In this document: in pieces, positions 27,201-42,200 of the stretch
Layout of the letters: every line of letters begins with the position of its first letter
Numbering within the stretch: position 1 is the stretch's first letter
DNA from: Hymenolepis diminuta
Taxonomy: Eukaryota; Platyhelminthes; Cestoda; Cyclophyllidea; Hymenolepididae
Assembly: GCA_900708905.1 (NCBI GenBank)
Contig: CAADRB010000005.1
Coordinates: forward strand, 5,888,800 to 5,952,799
DNA: 64,000 nucleotides
Reading direction: 5' to 3'
Position numbers and translations under genes: made by a program
Notes under the pieces: model-generated
What the model saw: only the letters and a program-made list of their open reading frames with translations
Told to the model about the DNA's origin: nothing
Databases searched by the model: none

Positions 27201-30200
27201 ACTTATCCTTGATTCACAATTCTAAGTGCACACTTTTTCTAATTATTACCTACGAGACTAAGGCTAACATCTGTGAAAATCCTTAGTCTATCTTGCTTGT
27301 GGAGATTACAGGTGATAGCTTAGCAAGCTTCTTTTCTAAAATCGCATTCCAGTTTATTCACCAGTGCGAGCGACGTGATTTATTCCAATGCCTAGAACAT
27401 TAAATATCGAGAAGTATAAAATTAACCTGTATGGGTGCTGGTGATCATAGTAGCCCCATTACCGCCATTTGCGAAGATGGAAACAGCGGATGAGGCCGCA
27501 TAGGAGTTGATAGTTGAGGAAGGTCTTTGGTGGTGTTGCTGAGTCCCGCTAGTCCCTGAAGAAGGTGTGATGGGAGGCAAGGGCGGTAGGGGCTGATCAG
27601 GTGGAGGAGGGGGTGGTGGAGGTATCTGGAACATCGATGGCGGTGCCCCATTCGATCCCAGAGTAGCAAAACCTGCTGCAGAAAAGTTCTGCAAAAGTGG
27701 TCGTAAGGTTGAGTCATAACCACTCGCAGTCTGTTGCTGTTGCTGCTGCTGTTGCATCAAATGAAGAGTTTGCAGCATCCCATCTAGAACAACAATAAAT
27801 AAAGACAAAGAAGTTAGTCTTCTAAGAAGTAAGGTGAACAGGAGGATAGAGAATGTGGGAAAGAACAACTTTTCAAGCTGACTGAATGCTGCTGCAAGCA
27901 CGCATTGAAAAGTCCGTCTTTACACTAAGCTCGCGGGTAAGCGCATACGTGAGCAGCAAGCTGTTTGAGGGAAGGGGAAAGGGCTCTAAGGTGCGGTGGT
28001 GGCGGTGGGAAGAATGAATCACGCAAACACACACAGCCCCCCTTCCTCCCCCCCTCCCCCCACTCACTCAAGTTGGCTAAATTTATCTCCATCGCAGCTC
28101 GTTCGATTTAATCTCTTCTCACTCTCTACCCTTCCTTACTCACCACTCCAACTACCCAAATACACTCATCACAGAGGTTCGCGTGCCTGAAAATAGTGCT
28201 CTTTCACTATTTCATCTAACGCTACACCACCATACCTCATGATTGGCCGACTCGCAGCTCAAGCAGCTCTGTTGCTCCTTTAAAGCAACAAACAATTGCT
28301 AAACAGTCAAATTTTGCTATTTGACTGGGAAGCTACGTCTAGGAAAATCTAGTCCCTCTCATATTAACAGATATAAATTTAAGATCAATTAGCTTCTGGA
28401 TCAAAGTGTCATGAAGTACTCGAACGTCAAAATAAACTGATAAACAATCTCATGGCCAACAACATTTTGGAAGAGTGACACCCTTCAGGTTTATGTGAAG
28501 ATCTTAATAACATTAACCAAAGCTTCTTCAGCGAACTGCTGCAATAAAGCGTTTATTTACGAAGTCCTTTTGATAAAATTGATTGACTAAAAGTCGTCGG
28601 TCAGGAAGATATGTACCTTAAAATATTGAGACATTGATGATGAAAGTAAGAGGGGAATCTCCCATTTAAATCGTTAAAATATATTCTTCTATATGTAAGT
28701 ATGAAAATGGACATAAAGGGGTATTTGAAGATAATATTGAATATAAGACGAAGAGCAAGGTACATCACAATGAGTTCGCTGATGAAAGATCTACAAACAA
28801 ATGGCGTTGGACATTATTAATAAACTGTAAAGTGCTCCACAACACAGAATAAACCTTGAATTCTAGAAATCATGTAACCATTAACCCAACCTGTATACTT
28901 TATACAGTGCGAATAAATAGTTCATAAAATTAGAAAAATAGAGCTCACCATTTCCATTGAAAGCGGAGTACATGTCGACTGGTATGTTAGGAGACGGAAT
29001 TTCCCCAGCAGCCATTGTGTTGGCCAAACAGAAAGCCCCTGGTCCGCCGAAAGTCGTGAACCGGCCATCTCCACCGCCACCACCAGATACCATTCCGTTA
29101 TTAGCGTCCAGTGCTTTTGTCTTCCTTCCGCTATTGCTGTTGCTTCCACTGCAATCTCCAGCATCACTGCCTCTTTCCATAGGGACCTTGCCTAGGAGAG
29201 CCCGGTTTCCCCGTGAACCACTATGGCACATTCGACAGAGAACGAAGACAAAGATGCTTACTACGAGTACTAGACCCACCACGCAGACACAACCGATGAT
29301 AAGGGAGAGGTCTGTCTGTCCCTCTCCTGAAGATTTTGGTTGCGGAATCGGTACTGGAGTAGACCCACCTTTCCGGTGATTCGTTTCATTAGCAGGATTT
29401 GCCATCAGATCCCCAAACACCGTCGCTGAAATTCAGAAAAGAAAGTATAAGGTTAAATGACAATGCTAAGATCGGTTTATACACTGCAGAGAGAGCGTCG
29501 AGTATTTAGCTAATCGAACGAGCGTAAGAAATGCCAAAAGTTACGTTGACAGAATAAACAACTGGAAGTAAGTCTAATCGAAAAAATTTCCTTCTGTTAT
29601 TGTATTGTATTTTAATGTTTTGGCATGATGAAAAGCTCTAAAAATTTTCATCTTCTGTCATGGGCGACATATAAATAAAGGAAGTTTACCTTTTCCTAAG
29701 GAATGGAAAATGGCGATAAAGGGGTTGTATAAGATTGCATAATAGGCCGGAACAAGTTAGAAACCTTCCTAAGTTCGAAATATTTTGTAAAATGACAAAA
29801 TGAAATGATATTTTCGAGGAAAATCGAAACAATTTTAATATCTGATAGTCCAATTTTAGCTAATACCAACTAGACACTTTGGCTATAAAGCAGAATGCGG
29901 TGTCACCACTCAATCTCCTAGATAGCAGAGATATTGAAAGATGTTCTAATCATCCAGAGAGAGAACTTCAGGCGAACCTGCAGACGAAATTCTACGTAGA
30001 AGGTGTGGACTTTAAGGAGAGGTGTCAAGGATGAAAATATTAATACTATTGTGAGAAAAGTAGTGATAGCTGAAGCACTTTATCATTGAAGGCTAAGTCA
30101 ACATTTTGCTCATTAAATTTAATGCCAGAATCTATGCATTTCCCAGTACGAATATTAATTGGCCATTTTCATTTTATCGCCTAAAATACAAATAATTCAG

Positions 30201-33200
30201 ATAGTGTGAAATGATTCAAATTCCAAAAATTCGAAGTGGATTAGTAGGTGAAAGTGTTTGCACTTGGGAAATGGGAGAGTGCATTCAAATTAATCTCCCA
30301 AAATATTAAATCTCCCCAGATCACACACGCAGACTACCGAGGGTATTCTTCTGCGGTGTACTGCATGGCGCAACTCTTCACCACCGCCTATTAAAACACC
30401 ACCTCTGCTAACAGCAGTCGTATAATTCTGTTCCTCCCACACCACATCAGAACTATTCATTATGATTATTGTCAAACTGCTGAAAGTTACATAAGAAATT
30501 ATTTATCTTAAAAGAAAATGAGTGGTCTATTGACAGTGCAGTGTATATCTGTATTTACTTTGATTCATTTGGGGAGCAGCAATAAATTAGACACTACCGC
30601 AGCTGTGCCTCCTTATGAGAATAATGACACTTTTACGACGAATTGGGTCAGTGCAGAATGAAAAGTGCAGGCAAAAAATACATGCGCATAAGTGCATAAA
30701 TACTTCCTATCACGTTAAATAACATTCACGTCAAGTCCACCTTTAGGCCAATAATAGTAAATTAGAAGTGGGCCAGTGAGGCTGTTCTGATAAATTATAT
30801 ATCCATTTATTTATAAAGAGGGTACACGTTATACTAATTGGGCAAGCGGATGGATGCCTACAAATGTGAAAAGTTACGGGAAAGTGTATGAGATTTAGTC
30901 CTGGGTATACAGCATACTTACTTCTCTTCCCAGCTTAGAAGAATAAGTGCCCTTATGTGTTAAAAAGGTCTTCTAAAGAGACCAGAATTGAATCTAATTT
31001 TGGCGATAAAGGAGGCATTTAACCACCCAACCGGAAATATGGCACTGGAAGTCTTCGCTAATCATTGCGCCCGTAGAAGAGAGATTTCATTGGTAGTGAA
31101 AAATCATTGCTTTCATTTCTACGACCATTCGCACACAATTTACAGCCTTACACATCGTTATTTTGTTCGAATTCTCGAGAGATGGGATCTACTCTTTTAG
31201 AATTAACATTTTTGGCTGTTTTAGCCAGGCAACCGAGTCAAGACAATGACGATCGAGTTGCTTTAGCCATGACTTTGTATAAGCTTTACCTATGGCTCTC
31301 CCTGCTAACTGATGACTCAAAAGATTAGGATAAGAGAACCGAGAAGACTTTGCATAGCAGCCCAAAGGTGAAGTTATCTTCAACCGTTTTGATATAATAA
31401 TTTTGACAACCAGAAACGTTGAAAATTCCCTGCATCTAGGGTCTCTGATGGGAGTCTTACATTTTGAAATCCCCTTCCCAACACAGTTAATTTTATCGTT
31501 AAATGCAGGTTCACTGATGAGTATCGGACCCGTGATCTCTAACTTAGCAAGAGTGTACTTTGACTGTAAAACATCGTTACCATCAGTGTGCATTCAGTGA
31601 TTTAAAATGATTAGTACAAGTCTACATTAGATATGGAAGTACATTATGCGTCGGTGGCGCAGTGGCTAGTGTCCTCGCCTGCCAAGTCAGACACCTCGGG
31701 TTCGATGTCCGTCAGTGTAAACACAGTGAGCGGAATGGGCAACCGAAATAGTTAAATCTGGCTTTTAAGAGGGACGACTGAATCAGAATTTTTCACCATA
31801 GATGCTCCACAATACTACCCTTCTATCCAATATGAGTGTTGAAAAAATGGTCAACATTCTTAAATAGGCTTGGGAGTTTCTTTTGATACAAATCAACAAG
31901 GAGATGAATGACTTTCTCCATTAATTTGGTTTCACACAAAGTAATCCATTTGATAAATAACTAATTTTCCATCTCATAAATATTTCTCATTTTGCAGGTA
32001 ATCCGTCCGAACAGAAGACAATCTGCGTATTATCAGGAGAACCGGAATATTGCGATGAAAGGCGCTTTTACTGAACTTTTTTATCCTACATGCCTGACCT
32101 AAGCTTAATATCCATAGATTAAAGATATATACTCTAAATTTCACTTTGAATGAACAGAAAATGTGAAATCGCAACTTCGTTCGCGAAAAAAAGGCCCCAA
32201 GTGAAGGAATTTAAGTGAATATGCGAAAATGTGACGCGCTTACTTGCTAGCGAAAAGATTGGTGTAGTGCTTAGCACTAACAAGACCCGGTCGGTTTTTC
32301 AAAGCTGCATGGGATTTTAATAAAATTAAAACAGCAGCCGAAACAGCAACAGCAGGCGCATGACTGTGTTTGTTTGGAGTCCCTAAAGTGCACGTGATTT
32401 ATAAGAATGCGTTTTTTCGCAATTCACCCCACCCTACCTCTGCGGGAATGTGAAATTAAGCCGCCAAAGCCCCCCTTTCCCAAAAAATTTAATTTCCCTC
32501 TTAAATTACAAGTATCACAGAATCTGTAGTCTGCATGCAATGAACAGGCGTATCGTCTCTTTTTATTGGCAGAAAACTAATGCGCACACTCGATCCAACA
32601 ATCGAGACTTCAAGGGATGGGAAATAAGTAATAAAGGGCCATATTTTACTCATTGACCTATCACAACCGTTAGAAGGCGACGTACGTGACAACCATACTT
32701 GAATTTGAAATCTGTTCAAGCAAAATAATTTGTTTTGTTTACGACAATTCTACAGCAGAAGTTGACATTCAGCGGAAAACTTTATCTTCCTTAATTTATT
32801 ATTAAGGTTTAAATGACACAACTCCTGAAATTTTGTGTTCGTAGTAGAGAAACATTTCATAAAAGACGAGGACGTTTAAATTGCCACATCAGAATGGCAT
32901 TCTCAATTCTGAGCTACTTTTAACAAAGAGCATATTAATTTCTGATGGCAACTTGTGAAAACAACAACCTGAAAATGAAAGAAAAATTTTAAACATTATC
33001 TTCAGTTTGAGCTGTGTAGTGAAAATAAGGAAATTACAAATTTAATTTCCCTCTTCCCTTAACCAAATCGAAGATCTTAAATATGTGAATTTGCTCTTAG
33101 AAAAATGAATGAAAAGTTAATAAATAAGAAATCCAGTAAGGGATTTCAACTTCTAAATATAATTGATTCAAGAAACAGGATAGAAATAAAGAAGGGCAAT

Positions 33201-36200
33201 ATCTTGTAAAACCTCGGTATTAACATAGTATTTGAGTTTACTTTGTAGGATCACTATCACGAATGCTTTATTTTAATTCTGCCAAGTACTATTCAAAGAA
33301 TCTAGATATAAAGACAAAATTAAAGCATCTAATAGTATATGTATATATACATTAAAAAAATAGGAGAGAAAAAACTACATGGACGCATCGCCCACTATAT
33401 ATCATGAAGTAAATAAAACAGAGTAAAAAAACAGGGCAAAAAGAATGGATAGTTCGCGTGCTCAAATACCGCCAGATCATGGCCAAGCCAAGTAGAGACA
33501 CAAACACAGTTACTAGTTCAGTCTCAAACTGCTACTCGAATTTAATGGCTTTTTGACGACAGCAAAAGTTTAAGCATTGTGGTGAGAGTTGATTTTATCG
33601 CGCGTAGAGACTGATGACGGCAACACCACACACACACACACACACACACACAATGGAGAGGGGACATTATTCACGCACCACTATACCGAGTATGCAACGC
33701 CTTCTAAATTTTGCCTTTTTCTCCCCGTTTCCCTTCGGATAGCATTAGAAGTCGATGACACGCAACCCAAAGAGGACGTACAGCGTGCTTTGTTTGTCAT
33801 TTATTATTAAAATACATTGCCGAGTAGAGAAATGCCTTAAAAAGAACTTTGCTTTTATATTACCTTTCAACCGCTTGTATAACCCTCATTTAGTGTACTG
33901 AATAGAAAAATGAGGCCATAGGAGTACCAACGGCTTATAAATAACATCTTATAATATGACTGAGTGGTTACAGTGAATCGTAAAGATCATACACCGAAAC
34001 TGTAGAGCAATCCAACTAGAAATATACAAAAGGAAAAATTTAACTCAATGTTCAGATGGAAGATATATCCCTTCCACATGAAAAACAGCATTGGCACCTT
34101 TATAACTTGGTGATTCATACTGCTATCTAATGAGCGTCAGAAGCCAAAAAAATCACAAAGAGGAATCACATTGTCTCATTCACAAATAAAGGATTCGAAC
34201 CAGCGTCTTACACTGTAAATGAGCATTTGTGTTTTATTCATTTGTGTCAACAGATATGCAAAGCATTAATTTCTTAACTGAACATTTAGATGAAATCATT
34301 AACTTATAACGACAATTATGCACAAAAAAATGGTATATTCAATATTCGAATGTCAATACAAAATCTAAAAACCAGCTTAAATAACCTTTTGCAATCTCGT
34401 AGTCCCTATCTGGAAATCTTTAGAGAATCTCAATTAAGCTTCATGGTCCGATTTCAAGAACTAGAAAAAAAGATCACGAACCATCATCAGTCAGTGAAAA
34501 CTAAACTAAACTCCTTATTTGTCCAAATGCACAATTCACCAAATATAGAGAAAATGACTTTGCCGCCTATACGAAACTTTCAATGTTTGAAAAAACAAAG
34601 TCTGTTTCATTGCATATTATTTTTAATTCCGATCAAATTGCACACAGAATCACAGATATCGGCAACATTGAAACGAAATTTACGACTTTAACAGCATAGC
34701 TACAGTTGATACAAAACGAGATAAATCAAGCAACAGATAGTGTCCTCCATTCCTTCCCCATTTGCGTTTTTCTCTTATCTGAAAGACGGATTTTGTTCAC
34801 TTTCCCAATTCTTAGTGAAGGATGATTAATGATGGCGCGGTGTAACTGTATATAAAAGCTCTCAAAATTATACTAACTTCTTGTTGACGAGATACATCTG
34901 AATTTATAACTTTGTACAACACGGCGGATATACGCAATTAGGAGCGAGTAAATAGAAAGTATACAGTGCGTTCTTTATGCAAAAGGCAGGTGGAGCCACA
35001 AATTCGAGCAGATGATTAGCAGTGATTATATTCGAAATAAAACTGGCTCTACTTGAATAGGCGCATTAAAAATGACCAATTTGAGAGATGAGCCTTAAAA
35101 GTTAATGGTTAATTTAAAAAGTACAACAGGCTAGAAGTTGTGTGGTCCAAGACCTCCCAGATGTGTTCAGAAGAATGATTCACTGGTGATTTTTACACAT
35201 ACGTCACAGCAAGGGGCAAGAAACAGGGACTTACGTTTTGGCGTGGCCATCACAGACAATGCTGGTGTTAGAGACGCGTCTCCTATCTTTTCTTCGTCCA
35301 CTTCCATGGTAATTAGAGCTAAAATTCAAACAAATATTTGTGAATACTAATTCAACCCCTTAAAACGCAGCATACATCGATTAACTGAAATTTAGCTACA
35401 AAAATAGAATAGATGAAATCATCTAACCTCGTTAGCTTCAGCAGTTTCAGATGTGCCCTTTCACCTGCTATCATATGTAATAAATATGGAAAAATAGTAT
35501 CTATTGCAATTTCTCCTTAGCGGTCCTCAAAGCCAAACTTTATTATCCTCACATGTCGGTAGATCAAGAGAAATTCTCAATTTTCTGAAATTCTCCTTTC
35601 AATAAGTATTATACTGAGAGCCTTATGCTACTCTTATGATCAATTTAACTAGTCACTTGGTGTCAAACGCAATGTAATCAACAATTTGCCTAGTAACTAG
35701 CTGAAAAGAGTGAGCAAACAGGTCATTAATAAAGATAATTATGGTATTTTAATCATGTCAATGGTCATTAACTCAAAATAATAGGGTACGTCATCTGTCG
35801 TTACCCCAAGGAATTGTTTAACAGTTGTAGGAAAACTGAGATATATAGCTTTCATTGTCCAGAGTCCTGAAGAGAATACAGTGAAATTAGGAATGACTGT
35901 TTTGAATGCAGTTTGAATCAAGTAGCAACAGAAGTAGAGCTCGTGCAGTTGCACTGAAGTATCATTTTTTTGTTATTACATGTAAACTTAGTGTTGAAAT
36001 TAAGCCTGAAGAGGGAGAATTTCTCGCAATAATTTCTAGAGGTTTCTTTCGCCTGAAATTCGCTACACATTTGCACAGTCCCCACTTCCTCTTACTCTCT
36101 CGATCCCTCAGGGGAATGCAAACGCGCGCAAATGTGCACCGATGCATAAGATGGGAAAATTTTGTCTTGCGGTTGTCCTCTTTTTGGGAAGTGACCATCT

Positions 36201-39200
36201 CTGCTCTTCATCTCCTTTCAACCACCCAGTACATTTTCCCCTTTTAGAAATAGTACTCTATATTTCTATTCAGTGGAATAGGATATCGCAATTCCTTAAT
36301 ACTCTACGATATTGACTATCTAGGAACGAGGTGATAAGGTTTACTTGGTGGAAATATATGTAAGTGACGCCTACAGCACAACTAGAGCTAATGCTTATTC
36401 AGTTTTGAAGTGTGAAAAAGGCTTATGTCGAGTTGATAAATCACGGAGGATAAACTGATTCAGACTATCTCAGAAGCTGCCATAAATTATAAAGGACGAA
36501 TCATAGGGGAGCTATTTTAGACATGAGATTAAGTCACTCAGGAGTCATTTGAGATGGAGTTATGCGAAATATATGCAAATTGAGCTGTCATCGAGCTAGG
36601 TAGAGTCCTGGAGTCACAGACCGACCATCAAATTTGCATAAATAAATGTCACATCACACTTTTAACTCATCCAGCAAAGATTTGATCACCTATAACACAA
36701 CATAATCTATGAAGACTTAAAGATATCCATTTGTTTAGTATGCATTGTGCCGATGAGATGCTTAATTGTAATAAATTCAAATTGGAGAAGTAAGTTTGAT
36801 AAGGAAGATCTTCAGATATCTTGCAATTCATTTCACTTATGACTCGCCTCTCTAAAAACCGTAAAGATTTTTAATATTCTACCTACAAAACAGACCAATA
36901 TACTCTGTCTCCTTTCTATTTTATTTGGGAGTTCGTGGAAATCGAGAAGGGTGGTAACTAAGCTAATTATTCGTATTACGTTCGTGACCCCTGGGCTCAA
37001 GTTCCTTCACATTAAAGAATATTGGTAGGCAATTTCTTATCATTTTCGCTTTCTTCAGAGTAAATTGGATAGGCTTCTCCCCAAATACCTCTATGGAAGA
37101 AGATTACATTTATTATTGTGCATTGGTGGTGTAACTTCCAACATGCACGTCTGTCAGGTCAGATGCACAATCTCCACTCTTGAATCTGGTTCATTACTCA
37201 GTTCAAAATTACGAAAGCCATTCTAAATGGGCTGAATGCGCTTCTCTTCAAATAATATCTTTGATAAAGTGAAAGAGCTTTCCTTATCACGCTAACTTGT
37301 GAATCAAAAAGGAGGTAGAGGGAGGGCAAATTGGTTGATAAAATTTTGCGCGCATATCATCACTCAGTCACAGCACGGTGCAAACAATTTCGTTTGGGTG
37401 TGTTGTTACTACGCATGACATATGTGGGAATTTTAAATCAAACCACATTTATCAAGCGACAAGTGCTCCAAATTCGCTCTCGAACTTCACACGGAATTGG
37501 CAAATGTAGACGGTCGGCCTAAATGCTACTTCCACACGAAAGTCATTCTCTCAATTATCACGCTCTGCACTAGTCTTTGAAGTTGCACACAATTAAATTC
37601 CGAGCTCACAGGTTGAATGCACTGATTAACTTAGGAGCATATTGTCTTCTACAGTCCCTTGAATGCTGATTCACGAGAATGAACCAATAATACAATGTTA
37701 TTTCAAGTTATTGTCCATGGAAATTCAAAGACGAGATACACAGTACGGACCACGTTTCTTCAATGTAGGTAAAAATACCTTATTATCATTTATTATTTTT
37801 CAAGCGCCCCTGACTACTAAAAGTCAGAAAATAATGACACCATTTATGGTTTATGGCTTCACTTGCCTAGAGGAAGATGTTTGCGTAAAATTAGGAGAGT
37901 TAATAAAACTGGAAATTATTTTACATGTCAGGTTGTCGTTTGTATAGACATATAAAACTGATAGGTTCAAAGATCTACTCTCCTATATTTGAACGTGCCT
38001 CTTTCAGTCAAACACAAAAAGCGATTAGTGAGTTACACGACACTTAAGCCTATGTATGCAGATGTTCGTGGTAAAAATAAACACAATGCGTTTCTTTCTA
38101 GAGAAGAGATCACTTAACTACAAATTTAACGAAATCCAATTATTTTAAATACCCAACTTCTATATGCTTCAAATACTGCCATTTGTCAGGATGTCATGTT
38201 CAATTAAGAATTATGCAAATATATAATTTCGAAGAATGAGGCAGGTAGATAATCTCGCCGAATTTCGGAAATTGATATGAAATACGCTAACATACATTCA
38301 TAATCTGATCTGAACTAGATAAAATCCCAAGCTCCTCGGACCAAATTCCCTCTCTCTTCCCAAAAATTCATACTTTGAAGTAATGCATCCGTTTGTCCGA
38401 TTGGTAAGTAGGCAGAGGAGTATTACGTCCTGGACAATGAGTAAATTCCGAGTTACATAAAATTTGACTAGTTGAGGCCTGTGCATAATATCATTAAAAT
38501 TAGCACATGAAAAACAACAGCTACTTAAAATTTTAAACCCTGGGACTAAGCAAAATGGCCCATAGTCTACGGCCAACTATTCCTTTGAGTTGTCTATTGA
38601 CTTATCCCAGCTGTACATCTTCTTTATGTAAAGTTTCCTTCTATTTATGACACCCTCCTCATATCCACACCTATTTTTTACGTATATTAACTACACTCTT
38701 AATAACATGGCCTCCTGCCTATCTCTTTTAATGATAAAGTTCGCAGAATTTCGAAGGGCAATAGCTTGACAAGCATCTACTTATTCCTTAATTCTACTAG
38801 TAAATAATAAAGGGCGAAATCAGGAAGTGATATCTTGAACATGTCTATGGGGTCAAGGTTCAATGACTAAACGAGATATCTGAAAGGAGAAGTTAACAGC
38901 TTTCAGGTAAAATTCTAGATTAATCCTCCTCCTCCTCCTCCTCCTTCCCCTCTTTCACTCCCACCCTCACACCATAAAATTACGGACTACGGACAACCGA
39001 CATCACCTAATTAGCCGGTCAGTTAGTTAATTCGAACACAAAAATCCACCTGCACAAACCTTTTCCTTAATCTAACCCCCAGCAATAAACTAAAATTTGG
39101 AAATGATTTTCCAGACTTAGAGATGAACTACAAGCGATAAGTCTGAAGGATCAAATAAAAGCCATCTTAGTAAGGTCATACGGTAAATACAGCTTATCTT

Positions 39201-42200
39201 GATAGCTCATTGACCAGTAAAAGTGCAAGTCCACAATCTCAATATATACATACATGTGTGTGCATGTTAGTGAATATGGTAAGATTTACAAATATGGGTG
39301 GGTGGGAATGGCAGATTAGAGGTCATGAGAGAGAGAGCGACAGTGTCCTGACATCCCTCTCGGACACACCATAATCCCCTTAGAAGCTATATGGACAGGG
39401 GGTCGATCATGAACCTGACCTTAGAAGCAGTAGAAGCAGCAGCAGCAGCAAATACTGCATTAAGACCCTGACATGTATCTCAAATGCACATGGTGGGTGG
39501 GCCGAACATGTTACTCGCGAGTAATTCAGCACAGGAGCTTTCCGAAATCCCGATAACCCCCAAGCCCAATCGGTGAAGTTCCCCTTAATCCTATAGTTAT
39601 GAATTCATTAACGCACAAATAAAAAGCTATAGTGTCAAGGAGAAAATACAATTATAAAAAATGCTTTTAAATATTCTTCCTGCCGAAATTAGTATTTAAT
39701 TTAATGCCTTCCTTTCATTGAGGTAGCGCTTCATCTTCCTATTGTTTATATGAACTAATTTTGAAAATAACAGTTGCAACCAAGTTAGTGGGAATGAATT
39801 TTAATTAGTTTTCGTTGTACTCGCTATTTCCTTCATAGGGACTGGGATATCGGTTTGCAGGCCATAATATTTAGTTGAGAAAATATTGAAAAGTGCCACT
39901 CAAAAATATTTGTTTGACTCTCCGCCAAGCTAATATGACCATGATTCACAAGAAATCCGAGGGTATTTTGACATAAACACGGAAATCGTACTTTTCGTAG
40001 GGTATAATCAACCGGACTCTATTTGCCCAAGTTAAAGGGAACCGGTTAATTAGTGGGCTCTAATTGATCCTCTACAGGGTTCAGTGACTGATTCTTTTGC
40101 ATCCATTTTATTCCTCAGTTGTTGTTACTTTCGATTAACCGATGTTATTGTGAATTTGGCGATGCTTGTTTGTCACAACTGGTAGTTCTGTTTCATTGCG
40201 CATGGATTAGCCATCTTCAGTCACAAACAACAAATATGATTCTAGATGTTTTATCCAGAGTTGAGTGACAATTTCCTCTTTATGTAGCTTCAAGAGTAAC
40301 CGAGCGTTACATAGTATTTTAGCGACAGTAGAAGAGACAGGGACTGAGTCATTCTGTGTATGGGGGAGAACAATGTCGTCACTTCATCGCCTCCCTTTAA
40401 GTTGAATTCAAGCCCGTATATGTGGCTGCTGCTAGCTGCGCGACGATGTTAGTAAAGGAGGAGGTAGTGATTAATAGAAGAGATTAAAACTTCATTCATG
40501 TGCCCGCGCTCCCCAAAAGACCGAGCTTTGAAAGAGTCAAAAGCTGCCCGTTCACAAAAAGATTGCGCCGTTTTGGTATGATACACCAACCCGTTCACTC
40601 ACAAAAAATCAATCCAGTTAGCTGCTACATAAAACTCATCTCTGCGTATGGTTAGCTAAAGGATGTTAAAGCGAGTGACTCTCCCTGTCACGACTTGCTT
40701 GACATCCTCTTGTTTTGATTCAAGTGACCCTTTTCGTCGACATCGTGACTGCTTTATACACACATACATACTTTGAAACGCAAGAGCACGCCACTCTGCA
40801 TCCGAGTTTCGATTAAGGCAAATGTTAACCTGCTGCAAATTGATTCAAAGACAACCACAACTTAAAGCACTACATTTCCGCAATAAACAAGTGTGGATCA
40901 AATTCTGGATAACATGGATAAAGAACAGAAACGGCCATTTCAATAACACCGTAATTTGTATCTAAACACAGGTGAACATATTCAGTAAACAACCTATCTT
41001 CAAGTCACATACATGATTAGTTTTATGAAGCTGACTGGTTTTCATTGACTCACTTGAGTTAAATACAACTTCGGAGAGGATTATCCAATCGCTTTGGAAG
41101 GTGAGGGAAATTCGAACGAAACGGCCAACTCGTCCGTGGAGTGGGATAACAACCCAGGTGGGTTGAGTCGAGGAGACATTGAAAGGATGTACGTGGTGAA
41201 CTGAAGGGGCGTAGTGGTCAAAGAACTGTCCACCGATGCTGAATTGAACTAGGGCTTCTCGGAATACCGCAATGTTCTCCTTGAATGAATTTAACGCATG
41301 AATCCGCAACTCTGTGAATTGCCGAACTAAAAAAATACATTCAGAAGAGATTAAATCCATCCAAAATCCAAAAGTTTAGACATTTTTCCATGTGGATTAA
41401 AGGATAGTTCCGCAAAAAAGACACCAATCGACAGACTTTAGCCTTCCGCCCTTAAAGGATTCCATTCTCGACAATGGTACACCTAGAAATGCAACAACCC
41501 TACATGTGAAGACACGATTAATAGCCCTCCATAAATATGCATATACATATTCTACTAACTTTTATTTAGTAAAGCGAGGTGGCTTTCTAACTCTAGTTAG
41601 CTCATTCAAATACTGCGAGATTGATCTACATTGTGATAGTTTCTTAGCATTATATCTGCAGTTGTTCTAACTATGGGAAAAGTGACACTTATAATTTAAA
41701 TTACTGAATGCTGATGCAAAGTGGGGACTGAAAGCTCGAAATTAACCGAAATAACGTTCCACTCGGAATGAGTCAGTGCTAGATGAACTGTAAATGTCAT
41801 CCTCTCTGTCAACAGTTAAATGGACTGAATTTTTCCCCCTTACGAATGTTTAAGAGATTTTGTTATAATTCCAACAAAAAAAAACTCGAAAGGTGTGATG
41901 CTGTCCATCACGTCTGTCAAATTCGAGAAAAAAGACTAAACTGTTTCAGAACATGTCAGGACTGATCTTTTTTGCTTCCGTTGCATTGTGGGTTTGATCA
42001 GAAACAAGCCCTTAATGAGACTAGCTCCCCAAAGTGGCTCCCAAAATAAAGCGCAGCATGGGGGAGGGGTGATAGGCATGATTCATGTTTAGTCATCATG
42101 TTACTGCTGCTAGCTGGAGTTTGTCATTTCATGCACAAAGTGGCTGACTTAGTCTGTGCGACAATCCTGTGGAGCGGCGATGGTAAGCTTTCAAAGGCTG

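Noticed and set aside
27984..28060. Purine/pyrimidine-biased C-rich tract near 28.03-28.06 kb
   Set aside because: Looks like simple low-complexity intron sequence; no regular repeat unit and no coding support.
31189..31593. 134-codon open frame, minus strand
   Set aside because: No recognisable motif or splice partner; it overlaps other open frames and lies in a long DDR-like intron close to a tRNA-like relic.
34290..34691. 133-codon open frame, plus strand
   Set aside because: Lys/Asn/Ile/Leu-rich composition expected from AT-rich DNA, no domain, inside an intron of the opposite-strand gene.
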